From: an uncultured Porphyromonadaceae bacterium
Lineage (GTDB): Bacteria > Bacteroidota > Bacteroidia > Bacteroidales > Muribaculaceae
DNA: 40,906 nucleotides
Assembly: GCA_947575235.1 (NCBI GenBank)
Contig: CANPMT010000022.1
Location: forward strand, 1 to 40,906
Reading direction: 5' to 3'
Of the stretch, positions 1 to 6,600 are shown one piece after another. The translations under genes were made by a program, and so were the position numbers. The notes below the pieces were generated by a model. That model was given only the letters and a program-made list of their open reading frames with translations. It was not told where the DNA came from and searched no databases. The first letter of the stretch is position 1; each line of letters starts with the position of its first letter.

Positions 1-17
1 GTTTAATTATTTAACCG

Positions 18-52
18 ATTAGTGTCCTCTAAAATTTTTAGTGGACACTAAT
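18..52. repeat. 35-base near-perfect palindrome
   Basis: Positions 18-34 pair with 36-52 with a single mismatch, giving a 17-base-pair stem whose outer ends read ATTAGTGTCC / GGACACTAAT. It lies downstream of the gluQ stop on the minus strand but has no clear T-run on either side, so it is a weak candidate for an intrinsic terminator. The form also resembles two transposon terminal repeats placed back to back. That second reading is inference. Confidence 0.5.
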
Positions 53-90
53 GAAAATATTTATTAAATCATCCCCGGCCGCCCGATGAA

Positions 91-130
91 ATGCGGGGGT
101 TCAGTCTATAATGCGGGGGTCAGTCTATGA
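91..130. repeat. Tandem duplication of about 20 bases at the gluQ stop codon
   Basis: Positions 91-110 and 111-130 are two copies of ATGCGGGGGT(T)CAGTCTAT; the second copy lacks one T. The gluQ stop (minus strand, 120-122) lies in the second copy, and the same TGA triplet occurs in the first copy. The 3' end of the gene has therefore been duplicated without changing the protein. Confidence 0.7.
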
Positions 131-1139
131 TTATCCTCTCTTTGGGGAGCACCGACCAGCTGAAGAGGGGGAGCAGACCTTCGGCGCTTATCGGGAAGGG
201 CTCGGGGAGCAATCCAGCCATCCAGGCAATCTGTCCGATAAGCTGTGAGGGGGTGTATTCCTTGCGCAGTGTCTCCATGCTGAGTGATTGGTCGCGTTTG
301 GAGAGGCGCTGTCCGGCTGAATTGCACATCAGGGGGATGTGGGCAAATTCGGGGACGTCATACCCCAAGAGTGTGTAGAGATATATCTGCTGGGCCGAGG
401 AGAGGAGGAGGTCGTTGCCACGCACCACTTCGGTGACGCCCATCAGGGCATCATCGACAACCACCGCCAACTGGTAGGCCCACGCGCCGTCGGCACGGCG
501 CAGGACAAAGTCGCCGCAATGCCGCGCGAGGTTGACGCTCTGTGGTCCGTAAAGACGGTCGGTAAAGCGAATCGTACGGTCGGGCACGATAAGGCGGGTG
601 GCTCGGACTTTGCTCATGTCGGGCTGATAGGGTAGGGGTGGACGACAGGTGCCGGCATACACCACGCGGCCGTCGCTCTCATGGGGTGCCTGGGTGGCCA
701 TGATGTCGGCGCGGGTGCAGAAGCAGGGGTAAGTCAGTCCGGTGGCTTCCAATTTATGCAGTGCCTCCTCGTATATGTCACCGCGCAGGCTCTGCCTGTA
801 TGGGCCGTTAGCAGCCTTGTTATCAATACCACCGCTATCAATACCACCGCTATCAATACCGCCGATATCAATACCACCGTTATCAATTCCCTCTTTATTG
901 TCGAGTCCACCCTCGTCCCAGTCGAGGCCGAGCCATTGCAGGTCATCCTCCACCTGGCGGGCATAGTCAAGACGGGAACGTTGCGGATCGAGATCCTCAA
1001 TACGGAGAATCCACTTTCCGCCACGGCTCTTCACCGATAGCCACGACACAAGCGCGGCAAACACATTTCCCAGGTGCATCCTCCCTGTAGGCGACGGCGC
1101 AAACCGTCCTTTAACAACATTTTCTTTCACAGTTTCCAT
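120..1139 (-). CDS. gluQ: Glutamyl-Q tRNA(Asp) synthetase with repeat insertion
   Basis: Likely GluQRS, a short paralogue of glutamyl-tRNA synthetase that activates glutamate and attaches it to the queuosine base of tRNA(Asp) in the cytoplasm. The protein has 339 residues. It shows the class I start GRFAPSPTG, the HIGH-like HLGN near residue 22, LRIEDLDPQR, zinc-type cysteines CFC and YAGTC, and a KMSKS-like RLSKRD near the C-terminus. There is no anticodon-binding domain, which separates it from GltX. I chose the start at 1139 because an upstream in-frame ATG at 1196 lies above the probable promoter and adds residues without family character. Unusually, about 34 residues made of GGID(N/S/I) repeats interrupt the usual WDEGPYRQS segment. 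Functional assignment is firm; whether the insert is tolerated is inferred from the intact frame. Confidence 0.92.
   Translation of the reverse strand: METVKENVVKGRFAPSPTGRMHLGNVFAALVSWLSVKSRGGKWILRIEDLDPQRSRLDYARQVEDDLQWLGLDWDEGGLDNKEGIDNGGIDIGGIDSGGIDSGGIDNKAANGPYRQSLRGDIYEEALHKLEATGLTYPCFCTRADIMATQAPHESDGRVVYAGTCRPPLPYQPDMSKVRATRLIVPDRTIRFTDRLYGPQSVNLARHCGDFVLRRADGAWAYQLAVVVDDALMGVTEVVRGNDLLLSSAQQIYLYTLLGYDVPEFAHIPLMCNSAGQRLSKRDQSLSMETLRKEYTPSQLIGQIAWMAGLLPEPFPISAEGLLPLFSWSVLPKERIIID
821..895. repeat. 15-base minisatellite inside gluQ
   Basis: The unit TATCAATACCACCGC occurs at 821-835 and 836-850, with one- to two-base variants at 851-865 and 866-880 and a degenerate fifth unit at 881-895. 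On the coding strand each unit adds five residues (GGIDx), so copy-number change keeps the frame. Confidence 0.93.
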
Positions 1140-1145
1140 ACACTG

Positions 1146-1177
1146 CAAAATTAGCAAATATCCTCTTTGTCTCCAAC
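1146..1177 (-). promoter_or_regulatory. Predicted promoter of gluQ
   Basis: Read on the minus strand, the -7 element is TAATTTTG (complement of 1146-1153) with GTTG 20 bases upstream (1174-1177). Transcription would begin near 1141, only about two bases before the ATG at 1139, so the message could be almost leaderless. Confidence 0.55.
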
Positions 1178-1200
1178 TATCCCTCTTTGCCTCCAACTAT
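1161..1200. repeat. 20-base tandem repeat upstream of gluQ
   Basis: Positions 1161-1180 and 1181-1200 differ at two bases (shared core CTCTTTG, then CTCCAACTAT). A related TCCAACTATTACAACT recurs at 1221-1236. The array overlaps the -33 region of the gluQ promoter. Confidence 0.7.
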
Positions 1201-1234
1201 TACAACTCTCCCTATTTCCATCCAACTATTACAA

Positions 1235-1247
1235 CTATTTAGGGATA
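1235..1247. repeat. 13-base direct repeat, left copy
   Basis: CTATTTAGGGATA, exactly repeated at 2058-2070. This copy covers the premature stop of the truncated AbiEii reading frame (1239-1241). The two copies bracket the abiE remnant. Confidence 0.6.
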
Positions 1248-1388
1248 TTCAATCAATGGGCTCATGGAAAGACGACGCAGAAAAGCCTCCTGCATATAAC
1301 GCACCAAAAGTTGCTGGTAGCGTCGGTTGTTGTGGTCGCTTGCATTCAACAGTCGCACCTTTATTGAATGTCCAATATTTTTTGACAT
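1239..1388 (-). pseudogene. Truncated AbiEii-type nucleotidyltransferase toxin (N-terminal 49 codons)
   Basis: The ATG (1386-1388) overlaps the AbiEi stop as TAATG, the coupled arrangement usual for abiEi-abiEii pairs. The 49-residue product begins MSKNIGHSIKVRLLN and continues RRYQQLLVRYMQEAFLRRLS, which matches the start of AbiEii proteins (RLLN...LLxRYxxExFLxRLSxSP). After SMSP the sequence turns into LIEYP and stops at 1239. The nucleotidyltransferase core (GS...D motif, KGG/LKGA segment) is missing, and no continuation is seen in the three minus-strand frames down to gluQ. The family call rests on pattern recognition of a short stretch plus gene context. The product should be inactive as a toxin. 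Confidence 0.72.
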
Positions 1389-1933
1389 TACAATTTCACG
1401 TTAAAATAGGTTGACAACGTATTGAATACTCTGAGTTTCTTTGCATACTCTGAGAGCAGAGACAGGTTGCGACGGTCATATTTGAGATATGCGTCAAAGA
1501 TTTCGGCCATTACATCGATGCCTATCTTATTGCGGTATTTAATCGCGTCGCAAACACATCGCTCACGATTATATATATTTATTTCTATTCCCTCTATTTC
1601 TTCTTTGACAACTCCGATGTCGAGTATGGAATCGGATTGATAGACAAGTTTTATATCCAGCATTTCCGGGACTTTTACCCCCCTTTTTCGGCTGATAGCG
1701 ACATAAAACGCATCCGGTATCTGAGTTGTCATGTGATAGATATGCCAGGCGGAATACAGGCAGACAATGCCCCTTGGAATGATTTTTTCAATGTCAATCA
1801 TTCCTCCGGTCAAGCTGTCTATAGTGCCGTAGACGCCGTTCCGAATCTTAATCAGATTGCCGTCACGAGCTTCTTGAAGTAGTGCTCGATAGGCCATCTC
1901 ATCAGTTCGCTCAGACTTTATAAAATGGTTCAT
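1388..1933 (-). CDS. AbiEi-family antitoxin / transcriptional regulator, without intact toxin
   Basis: Resembles the antitoxin of type IV AbiE systems, a DNA-binding repressor with an N-terminal winged-helix part and a C-terminal domain that counteracts an AbiEii nucleotidyltransferase. Visible features are the N-terminal AYRALLQEARDGNLIKIRNG (helix-turn-wing), the YSAWHIYHMTT segment that follows IVCLY, RKRGVKVP, and the C-terminal RERCVCDAIKYRNKIG typical of the family. Length is 181 residues from 1933. An in-frame ATG at 1954 exists, but the predicted transcription start (about 1953) falls on it, so 1933 is preferred. The downstream partner survives only as a 49-codon stub, so the gene is an orphan that may be kept for autoregulation or protection against incoming AbiEii, or may simply be decaying. 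Confidence 0.8.
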   Translation of the reverse strand: MNHFIKSERTDEMAYRALLQEARDGNLIKIRNGVYGTIDSLTGGMIDIEKIIPRGIVCLYSAWHIYHMTTQIPDAFYVAISRKRGVKVPEMLDIKLVYQSDSILDIGVVKEEIEGIEINIYNRERCVCDAIKYRNKIGIDVMAEIFDAYLKYDRRNLSLLSEYAKKLRVFNTLSTYFNVKL

Positions 1934-1957
1934 AGCTGAGATGCCTTTTTGCATTCA

Positions 1958-1989
1958 CAAAGTTACGGCATATATTTGAATTTGCCAAA
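1958..1989 (-). promoter_or_regulatory. Predicted promoter of the abiE remnant
   Basis: Minus-strand TTTG (1986-1989), 20 bases, TAACTTTG (1958-1965): an exact fit to the Bacteroidetes housekeeping promoter. It fixes the start of AbiEi at the internal ATG. Confidence 0.7.
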
Positions 1990-2057
1990 TATTTGTGAAT
2001 AAAATCGAGACATCGTCCAGAAAAAGTGGCAGTATTAAGTGATGGTTCACGGTGTGG

Positions 2058-2070
2058 CTATTTAGGGATA
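2058..2070. repeat. 13-base direct repeat, right copy
   Basis: Exact copy of 1235-1247 (CTATTTAGGGATA), located immediately before the open frame of a gene fragment that begins at 2072. Confidence 0.6.
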
Positions 2071-2071
2071 A

Positions 2072-2254
2072 ATACCTTACACGCAAGGATCGACTCTAAT
2101 CGACGGAAAAGAATATGCCAATTGCTATGTATATAAGTCAACTGACGAATTCTCTTGCAATACAGCATCTCTGATAGCATACATGAGAGAGGAAAATGGT
2201 AAAGTGTATGCACGATCTCAAAGTATATCTTCGGAAAGAAGGAGGCATATTTGA
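2072..2254 (+). pseudogene. Fragment of a secreted-protein gene
   Basis: An open frame without a start codon reads TLIDGKEYANCYVYKSTDE and later AYMREENGKVYAR before stopping at 2254. This phrase (IDGKEY...xAYxREENGKVYxR) is common in large secreted Bacteroidales proteins of unknown function. Near 2232 another frame continues with IFGKKEAYL, which suits the family better and suggests a frameshift. The stretch is therefore a remnant of a longer gene, lost on both sides. Recognition is from general memory of the family, so the product name is left open. Confidence 0.5.
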
Positions 2255-2268
2255 ATTGAGAAAGAAAA

Positions 2269-2306
2269 GAGGGAGCAGCTACACCTAATGGTGCAACCGC
2301 TCCCTC
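2269..2306 (-). terminator. Intrinsic terminator of the ammonium transporter gene
   Basis: GAGGGAGC (2269-2276) pairs with GCTCCCTC (2299-2306). The inner arms GCTACACC / GGTGCAAC extend the stem with a mismatch. On the minus strand the stem is followed by TTTTCTTTCT, and it lies just after the stop at 2313. Confidence 0.8.
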
Positions 2307-2312
2307 GCTTTG

Positions 2313-3734
2313 TTATTCCATCTTGCGATACCAGTCGGAGATGCTCATGGAATCTTCGGCGAGACCGGTCTCGCCGCCGTATACCTCATCGTGCTGCGAA
2401 CGGTCGAGGCCTATACGCTCGTTGCTGCTGCTTACCCGCATCGGGATTATCCTGTCAGTGATCCAATACAAAGCATAGCTCACTACAAAAGTATAGACGA
2501 ATACCATCAGAAGCACAAGAATATGGTTCCAGAAAAATTCGTTGCGCGAAATCATCCCAGGATCGCCGGCCGCAAAGAAGTCGTAAGCGAAGATACCTGT
2601 CAATACCGTGCCGATGATACCGCCGAGACCATGGGTGGGAAAAACGTCGAGAGCATCGTCGAGCATATGACCGTAGCCTTTCCAGCTGCAGGCCATGTTG
2701 CAGCAGAATGTAATGATGAATGCTATACAGACACTCTGTCCGACACTTACCCATCCCGCCATGGGCGTTATGGCCACCAGACCCACGACGGCTCCGATGG
2801 CAGCTCCCATCGCCGATGGCTTGTGACCGCGCAGACCATCCATAGCTATCCATACAATCATCGCCGTGGCTGCTGCTGTGTTGGTGTTCAGAAATGCTGA
2901 GATAGCTATGCCGTCAGCTGCCAACGATGAACCGCCGTTGAAGCCGAACCAACCCAGCCACAGCATGGCTGCTCCAAGCAGCACAAAGGGTACATTAGCA
3001 GGTTTTGAGGCAGATTTCTCTGTGCGTTTACCGAGGAACATGGCTCCGGCAAGCGCCGCGATACCAGAAGCTGCGTGTACCACAATACCACCGGCATAGT
3101 CATGCACGTGCATCAAGCCGAACAAACCCTCAGGATGCCAGGTGCAGTGGGCGAGGGGGCAATATACAAGAATTGTCCACAACACCATAAAAAGTAGGTA
3201 TCCGGCGAAGTGTACACGCTCGGCAAACGAGCCTGTAATCAGCGAGGGTGTGATGATGGCGAATTTCATCTGGAAGAGCGCGAAGAGTGCCAGCGGTATG
3301 GTGGTGGTGGCCACCCCGATCTGAGTCCATTCATTCTCCACATCGGTAACGTTGGTGACACCAACGTTGTCGAACATGAAGAAAGTGCCGGGATTCCCGA
3401 ACACATGCCATACATCCTGACCGAAGGCGAGAGAGAAGCCGAATACCACCCATATCACACTCACCACTCCCATCACAATAAAACTCTGAAGCATTGTTGA
3501 GATGACATTCTTTACACGCACCATACCGCCGTAAAAGAATGAGAGACCGGGGGTCATCATCAAAACGAAGATTGTGGCTGTTATCATCCATGCCACATTG
3601 GCAAAGAGGTGGGTATTCGCCATATCAAAGATACCCTCGCGGGGTGTCACAAGACAGCCCACGATACTTGCCCCAAGCATGACCAGGAACACAAGCAGCC
3701 ATGCCACATTAATTTTCTTTCCCTGTAGAAACAT
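2313..3734 (-). CDS. amt: Ammonium transporter of the Amt/MEP/Rh family
   Basis: Integral inner-membrane channel for ammonium uptake. The 473 residues contain about 11 hydrophobic segments after a membrane-targeting N-terminus. Family signs are FFYGGMVRVKNVIS near the start, FAGYLLFMVLWTILVYCPLAH with the first pore histidine region, GGIVVHAASGIAALAGA, and DDALDVFPTHGLGGIIG carrying the second of the twin pore histidines. The C-terminal tail is short. No PII gene (glnK/glnB) is next to it, although amt and glnK are often paired. It stands alone between two terminators (2269-2306 and 3788-3824). I found no good TAnnTTTG element in the roughly 50 bases between the upstream terminator and the ATG, which may mean nitrogen-dependent control. 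The gene has no evident link to the fructan genes. Confidence 0.95.
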   Translation of the reverse strand: MFLQGKKINVAWLLVFLVMLGASIVGCLVTPREGIFDMANTHLFANVAWMITATIFVLMMTPGLSFFYGGMVRVKNVISTMLQSFIVMGVVSVIWVVFGFSLAFGQDVWHVFGNPGTFFMFDNVGVTNVTDVENEWTQIGVATTTIPLALFALFQMKFAIITPSLITGSFAERVHFAGYLLFMVLWTILVYCPLAHCTWHPEGLFGLMHVHDYAGGIVVHAASGIAALAGAMFLGKRTEKSASKPANVPFVLLGAAMLWLGWFGFNGGSSLAADGIAISAFLNTNTAAATAMIVWIAMDGLRGHKPSAMGAAIGAVVGLVAITPMAGWVSVGQSVCIAFIITFCCNMACSWKGYGHMLDDALDVFPTHGLGGIIGTVLTGIFAYDFFAAGDPGMISRNEFFWNHILVLLMVFVYTFVVSYALYWITDRIIPMRVSSSNERIGLDRSQHDEVYGGETGLAEDSMSISDWYRKME

Positions 3735-3787
3735 AATCGATTTTAAATTTAGAGTGTATGATTTGTAATGATTGTTTTAAAATATAA

Positions 3788-3824
3788 CAGGAGCCATGAA
3801 AAGAGATCTTTTTCATGACTCCTG
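3788..3824 (-). terminator. Terminator of the first SusC/SusD operon
   Basis: CAGGAGCCATGAAAAG pairs with the region ending TTTTTCATGACTCCTG (one mismatch), ten bases after the last gene. The minus-strand continuation TTATATTTTAAAA is T-rich. Confidence 0.8.
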
Positions 3825-3833
3825 CCTGAGTGG

Positions 3834-4328
3834 TTATTCATCGGCTACGAAACCGGTGCGGCGGTAACCGTGGATGTAGTAGAGGGTGCCGGGGTCGTCC
3901 TCATATTCAATGTAGAACTCGATGTAGTCGGCCGGCATCCCTGAAGGGGAGGTAGTACCGCCGGGTACCACCTTACCCTTTGTCACTGTCACCTCAATCT
4001 CGTCGTAGTCGGAGTTGAGCACAGGGGTTGACGAGCCGAAGGTCAGTCCCGCTGTCTCACAGGGTATCTTCACTTTCGTGCCCCAGAAGTTGCCGAGGTC
4101 GTCGAGCCACATCTCCTTGCCGTTGTCGGCATTCGTATTGTAGGTTATGAAGAGCATCTGCCCTATACCGTAGGGGTCTTCATACACCTTATCCCCATCC
4201 GCAATATCGGCTGTCACCATCCACTCCCCGGCAAGGTCAACTGTCGAGGTCATGGGTATATCCTCCTTGCCGCAGGCTGTCATCAGCACCAAGGCCAGCA
4301 ATATCAGAAATGTCTTTATATTTTTCAT
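3834..4328 (-). CDS. Small lipoprotein, lipid-binding-like family
   Basis: A 164-residue exported lipoprotein with signal MKNIKTFLILLALVLMTACG; the predicted acylated residue is the cysteine of the TAC-G lipobox. The mature part opens with DLAGEWMVTADI, a phrase seen in the small Bacteroidetes proteins that Pfam groups as lipid-binding (lipocalin-like, PF12888). It is predicted to be beta-rich with no catalytic motif. It is the last gene of a four-gene minus-strand operon, 41 bases after the preceding lipoprotein gene and followed by a terminator. The acidic residues after Cys (GKEDIP) suit surface export. Its position suggests an accessory role for the SusC/SusD pair; the ligand cannot be told from sequence. 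Confidence 0.72.
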   Translation of the reverse strand: MKNIKTFLILLALVLMTACGKEDIPMTSTVDLAGEWMVTADIADGDKVYEDPYGIGQMLFITYNTNADNGKEMWLDDLGNFWGTKVKIPCETAGLTFGSSTPVLNSDYDEIEVTVTKGKVVPGGTTSPSGMPADYIEFYIEYEDDPGTLYYIHGYRRTGFVADE

Positions 4329-4369
4329 CTTTCTTTCAGTTTTAGAGTATCTCTATATCAGAGATACTT

Positions 4370-5071
4370 TCAGTTCTTTACTATGGTCACATGGAAGAAA
4401 TAGCCGTAAGTGGTGTATTCCACCACCCAGGATATCGTGCCGGCCTCAGGATCGCACACACCGTCGGCCCAGCTTTCAGCAGTGTCGCCCCAGCCGGGCA
4501 CATAGCTGTCGATCAGATTCACGGTGCCGTCATCGCTGATAGCCACCTCTCCCTGCATTGCGTAGGAGTCGCCGTAGCCGGCACGCTGCGAATACCAGCC
4601 CCCGAGCAGGTCTGACACGGCATACTTGCCGTCGCCGTTCCCTACCACTATGATGCTGTAGCCCCCGTAATAGGTCTCTTTGCCGGAGTCAAGATAGCTG
4701 TCGGGCGATGTCGTGTAGTAGCCCGACACCTTGTCGTCGGCATCCGACACAAGCACATAACGGGTGGCGCCCGCTGCGAAGCCGTCGGCATTGACCGCCT
4801 GATAACTTATGGTGTAGTATCCCGGGGCGGGATTGGCCATATCCATATCTGTCACCACCTTCACCTGGTCGGTGATATCCTCACCGTCGAGGGTGGCTGA
4901 GTAACCGGGGTCGGTGAAGGGCACACCGGCAACCGCCTGGTCGTAGACAGGTCCATCCAGTTCTATCACCGGATAATAGGTTATCGATGTGAGACCCTCA
5001 GTGTCCTTGCTGCATGACGCAAGTCCCGCGAGCGTCAGCAGAAGAGCCATTGTCTTGATATATCTTTTCAT
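4370..5071 (-). CDS. Lipoprotein with Ig-like N-terminal domain (DUF5012/BT_2262-like)
   Basis: A 233-residue lipoprotein starting at 5071 (MKRYIKTMALLLTLAGLASC); an in-frame ATG 11 codons upstream lies before the signal peptide and is less likely. Residues of about 25-115 look like an Ig-like fold of the DUF5011/DUF5012 kind: YYPVIELDGP, GVPFTDPGYSATLDGEDIT, and PGYYTISYQAVNADGF. The C-terminal half (GYYTTSPDSYLDSG, GGWYSQRAGYGDSYAM) is a second beta-rich domain often found with it. Such proteins usually follow SusD-like genes of the PF12771 type and are thought to help capture ligand at the cell surface. It sits 29 bases after susD. Function beyond surface accessory is unknown. Confidence 0.75.
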   Translation of the reverse strand: MKRYIKTMALLLTLAGLASCSKDTEGLTSITYYPVIELDGPVYDQAVAGVPFTDPGYSATLDGEDITDQVKVVTDMDMANPAPGYYTISYQAVNADGFAAGATRYVLVSDADDKVSGYYTTSPDSYLDSGKETYYGGYSIIVVGNGDGKYAVSDLLGGWYSQRAGYGDSYAMQGEVAISDDGTVNLIDSYVPGWGDTAESWADGVCDPEAGTISWVVEYTTYGYFFHVTIVKN

Positions 5072-5100
5072 GTTTCTTCTTTCTGTGGTTAATGATTGGT

Positions 5101-6588
5101 TCACTCTCCCCAGAACACCGGAGTGGTGTCGCCTTTGGCGGCTGGGGTGTTGGAATTACGGTTGGCCGACGATTCAGGATAGGGCCAGCGCTGCAGAAGT
5201 TTGTCCGCACCTACCGAGGGGATCACCTGGATAGGGGTGTAGAGTGTGGCTGCCGGGAGGAGCGACGGGGTATAGACATCGTTGACCACGTCATATATCT
5301 GTGCTCCGGTCACACTGCCGAAGGCGGGATAGCCGAGTCGACGCAGCTCGCACCAGGCCTCGAAATTGTTGGTGCCTGAGAGGGCCACCCATTTCTGCAC
5401 ACCTATACATTCTTTCCAGCCGTTGGCATTCCAGGGATAGGTGGCGAGCACTGTAGATGTGTCGCTCAGTCCGGCCGACGCAAATGATGCCTCGACAGCA
5501 GCAGTGTAGTGAGCTTCCGCCTCCTCCATTGTTCCATATCTTGCGTGGTATTCCGCCAGGAAGAACTCGGTTTCAAACCGTGAGATGAAATACACCGGCG
5601 AGTCGTACGCCATATGGGGACGGCACCAGTAGCCTGCCTTGTAATCAGACGTAGTCGAGAAATTCGTTCCTGATACTCCACCGGTATACTGTCCCTTGTC
5701 GGTGTTGGGATCGAAGAAGGCCTGCAGGCGGGGGTCGGCTGAGTCATCCATAGTGGCATATAGAGCCAGGTTAAGTATGACATTCTGCTGGGTGCTGCCG
5801 AAGTAAGTGGCGAAGTCCTCCTGGTAAAAGGGGTTGGCCTGTCCGCTCTGGTTTGACCAGCATCCGGCCCAAGCCACATCAGAGTCGGGAAAGTTGTTCT
5901 CCTTTACCAGCGCCTCCAGCTCTGCCTTCACGTCAACCACACCGCATTCACGCATCAATATGCGCAGCTTCAGGGCATTAGCCAGTTTTATCCATTCAGA
6001 AGCACGGGCTCCCGGAAGCAGGTTGTTGGTGCATACAGTGGCCGTAGGCTCTGTCTTGGCGATTGCCTCATCGAGTTCGGCTATGATTCCGGCATATATA
6101 TCCTTGCCGTTGTCATATTTCGGATTCAGGTTGTCGGGATTGAGGGCCTCGCTGTAGGGAATCTCCCCGTAGCAGTCTACGAGCACCTGATAGACGGCGG
6201 CACGTATCACGGTGGCGGCAAGCACAGTGCCGGGTTCATCACTCTCCTCCGCCATAGCCTTGACTGTGGAGAGGTTCTGGAGCACGCGCATCGTGAGGTT
6301 CTGGTAGGTTGAACTGGAACGCACCGCGCTCATCTGGAACTGTGAATAGTCCATATAGTTTGATGTGCCGAAATACTGGGCGTAGTGCTGCGCGAAGTAT
6401 CCACCCGTTATGCGGAGGAAGTCGCCGTAGCTGTTGGCGAAGGCCATCTCGGCCCCGGGGAAGATGAGGTCGGGGGTGAGATTGCTCTGCGCCGGAGAGT
6501 TCGGACTCTCGTTTATGTCAAGATAGCTGTCGCACGAGGCCATTGTGAGACCTAAGGCCACTGCTGCTGTCAATATAATCTTTTTCAT
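5101..6588 (-). CDS. SusD/RagB-type surface lipoprotein (SusD-like_2 subfamily)
   Basis: Surface lipoprotein of 495 residues that acts as the lid and ligand-binding partner of the neighbouring SusC transporter. The signal peptide MKKIILTAAVALGLTMASC ends in a lipobox followed by DSYLDINESPN, the usual start of this subfamily. Family signs are LTPDLIFPGAEMAFAN, the TPR-like helices with VIRAAVYQVLVDCYGEIPYSEAL, LNPKYDNGKDIYAGIIAELDEAI, and EWIKLANALKLRILMR. The sequence fits the SusD-like_2 group (PF12771) better than classic SusD. The gene is 12 bases after susC, so the two are surely co-transcribed. No enzyme is encoded in the operon, so the imported ligand (oligosaccharide or peptide) is unknown. 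Confidence 0.9.
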   Translation of the reverse strand: MKKIILTAAVALGLTMASCDSYLDINESPNSPAQSNLTPDLIFPGAEMAFANSYGDFLRITGGYFAQHYAQYFGTSNYMDYSQFQMSAVRSSSTYQNLTMRVLQNLSTVKAMAEESDEPGTVLAATVIRAAVYQVLVDCYGEIPYSEALNPDNLNPKYDNGKDIYAGIIAELDEAIAKTEPTATVCTNNLLPGARASEWIKLANALKLRILMRECGVVDVKAELEALVKENNFPDSDVAWAGCWSNQSGQANPFYQEDFATYFGSTQQNVILNLALYATMDDSADPRLQAFFDPNTDKGQYTGGVSGTNFSTTSDYKAGYWCRPHMAYDSPVYFISRFETEFFLAEYHARYGTMEEAEAHYTAAVEASFASAGLSDTSTVLATYPWNANGWKECIGVQKWVALSGTNNFEAWCELRRLGYPAFGSVTGAQIYDVVNDVYTPSLLPAATLYTPIQVIPSVGADKLLQRWPYPESSANRNSNTPAAKGDTTPVFWGE

Positions 6589-6600
6589 TGCTGTTGAGTC

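Noticed and set aside
821..895. CRISPR-like array
   Set aside because: The units are directly adjacent without spacers, 15 bases long and in frame within gluQ; it is a coding minisatellite.
2310..2900. Plus-strand ORF of 196 codons opposite amt
   Set aside because: Complement of a highly conserved transporter; no hydrophobic pattern, motif or promoter of its own.
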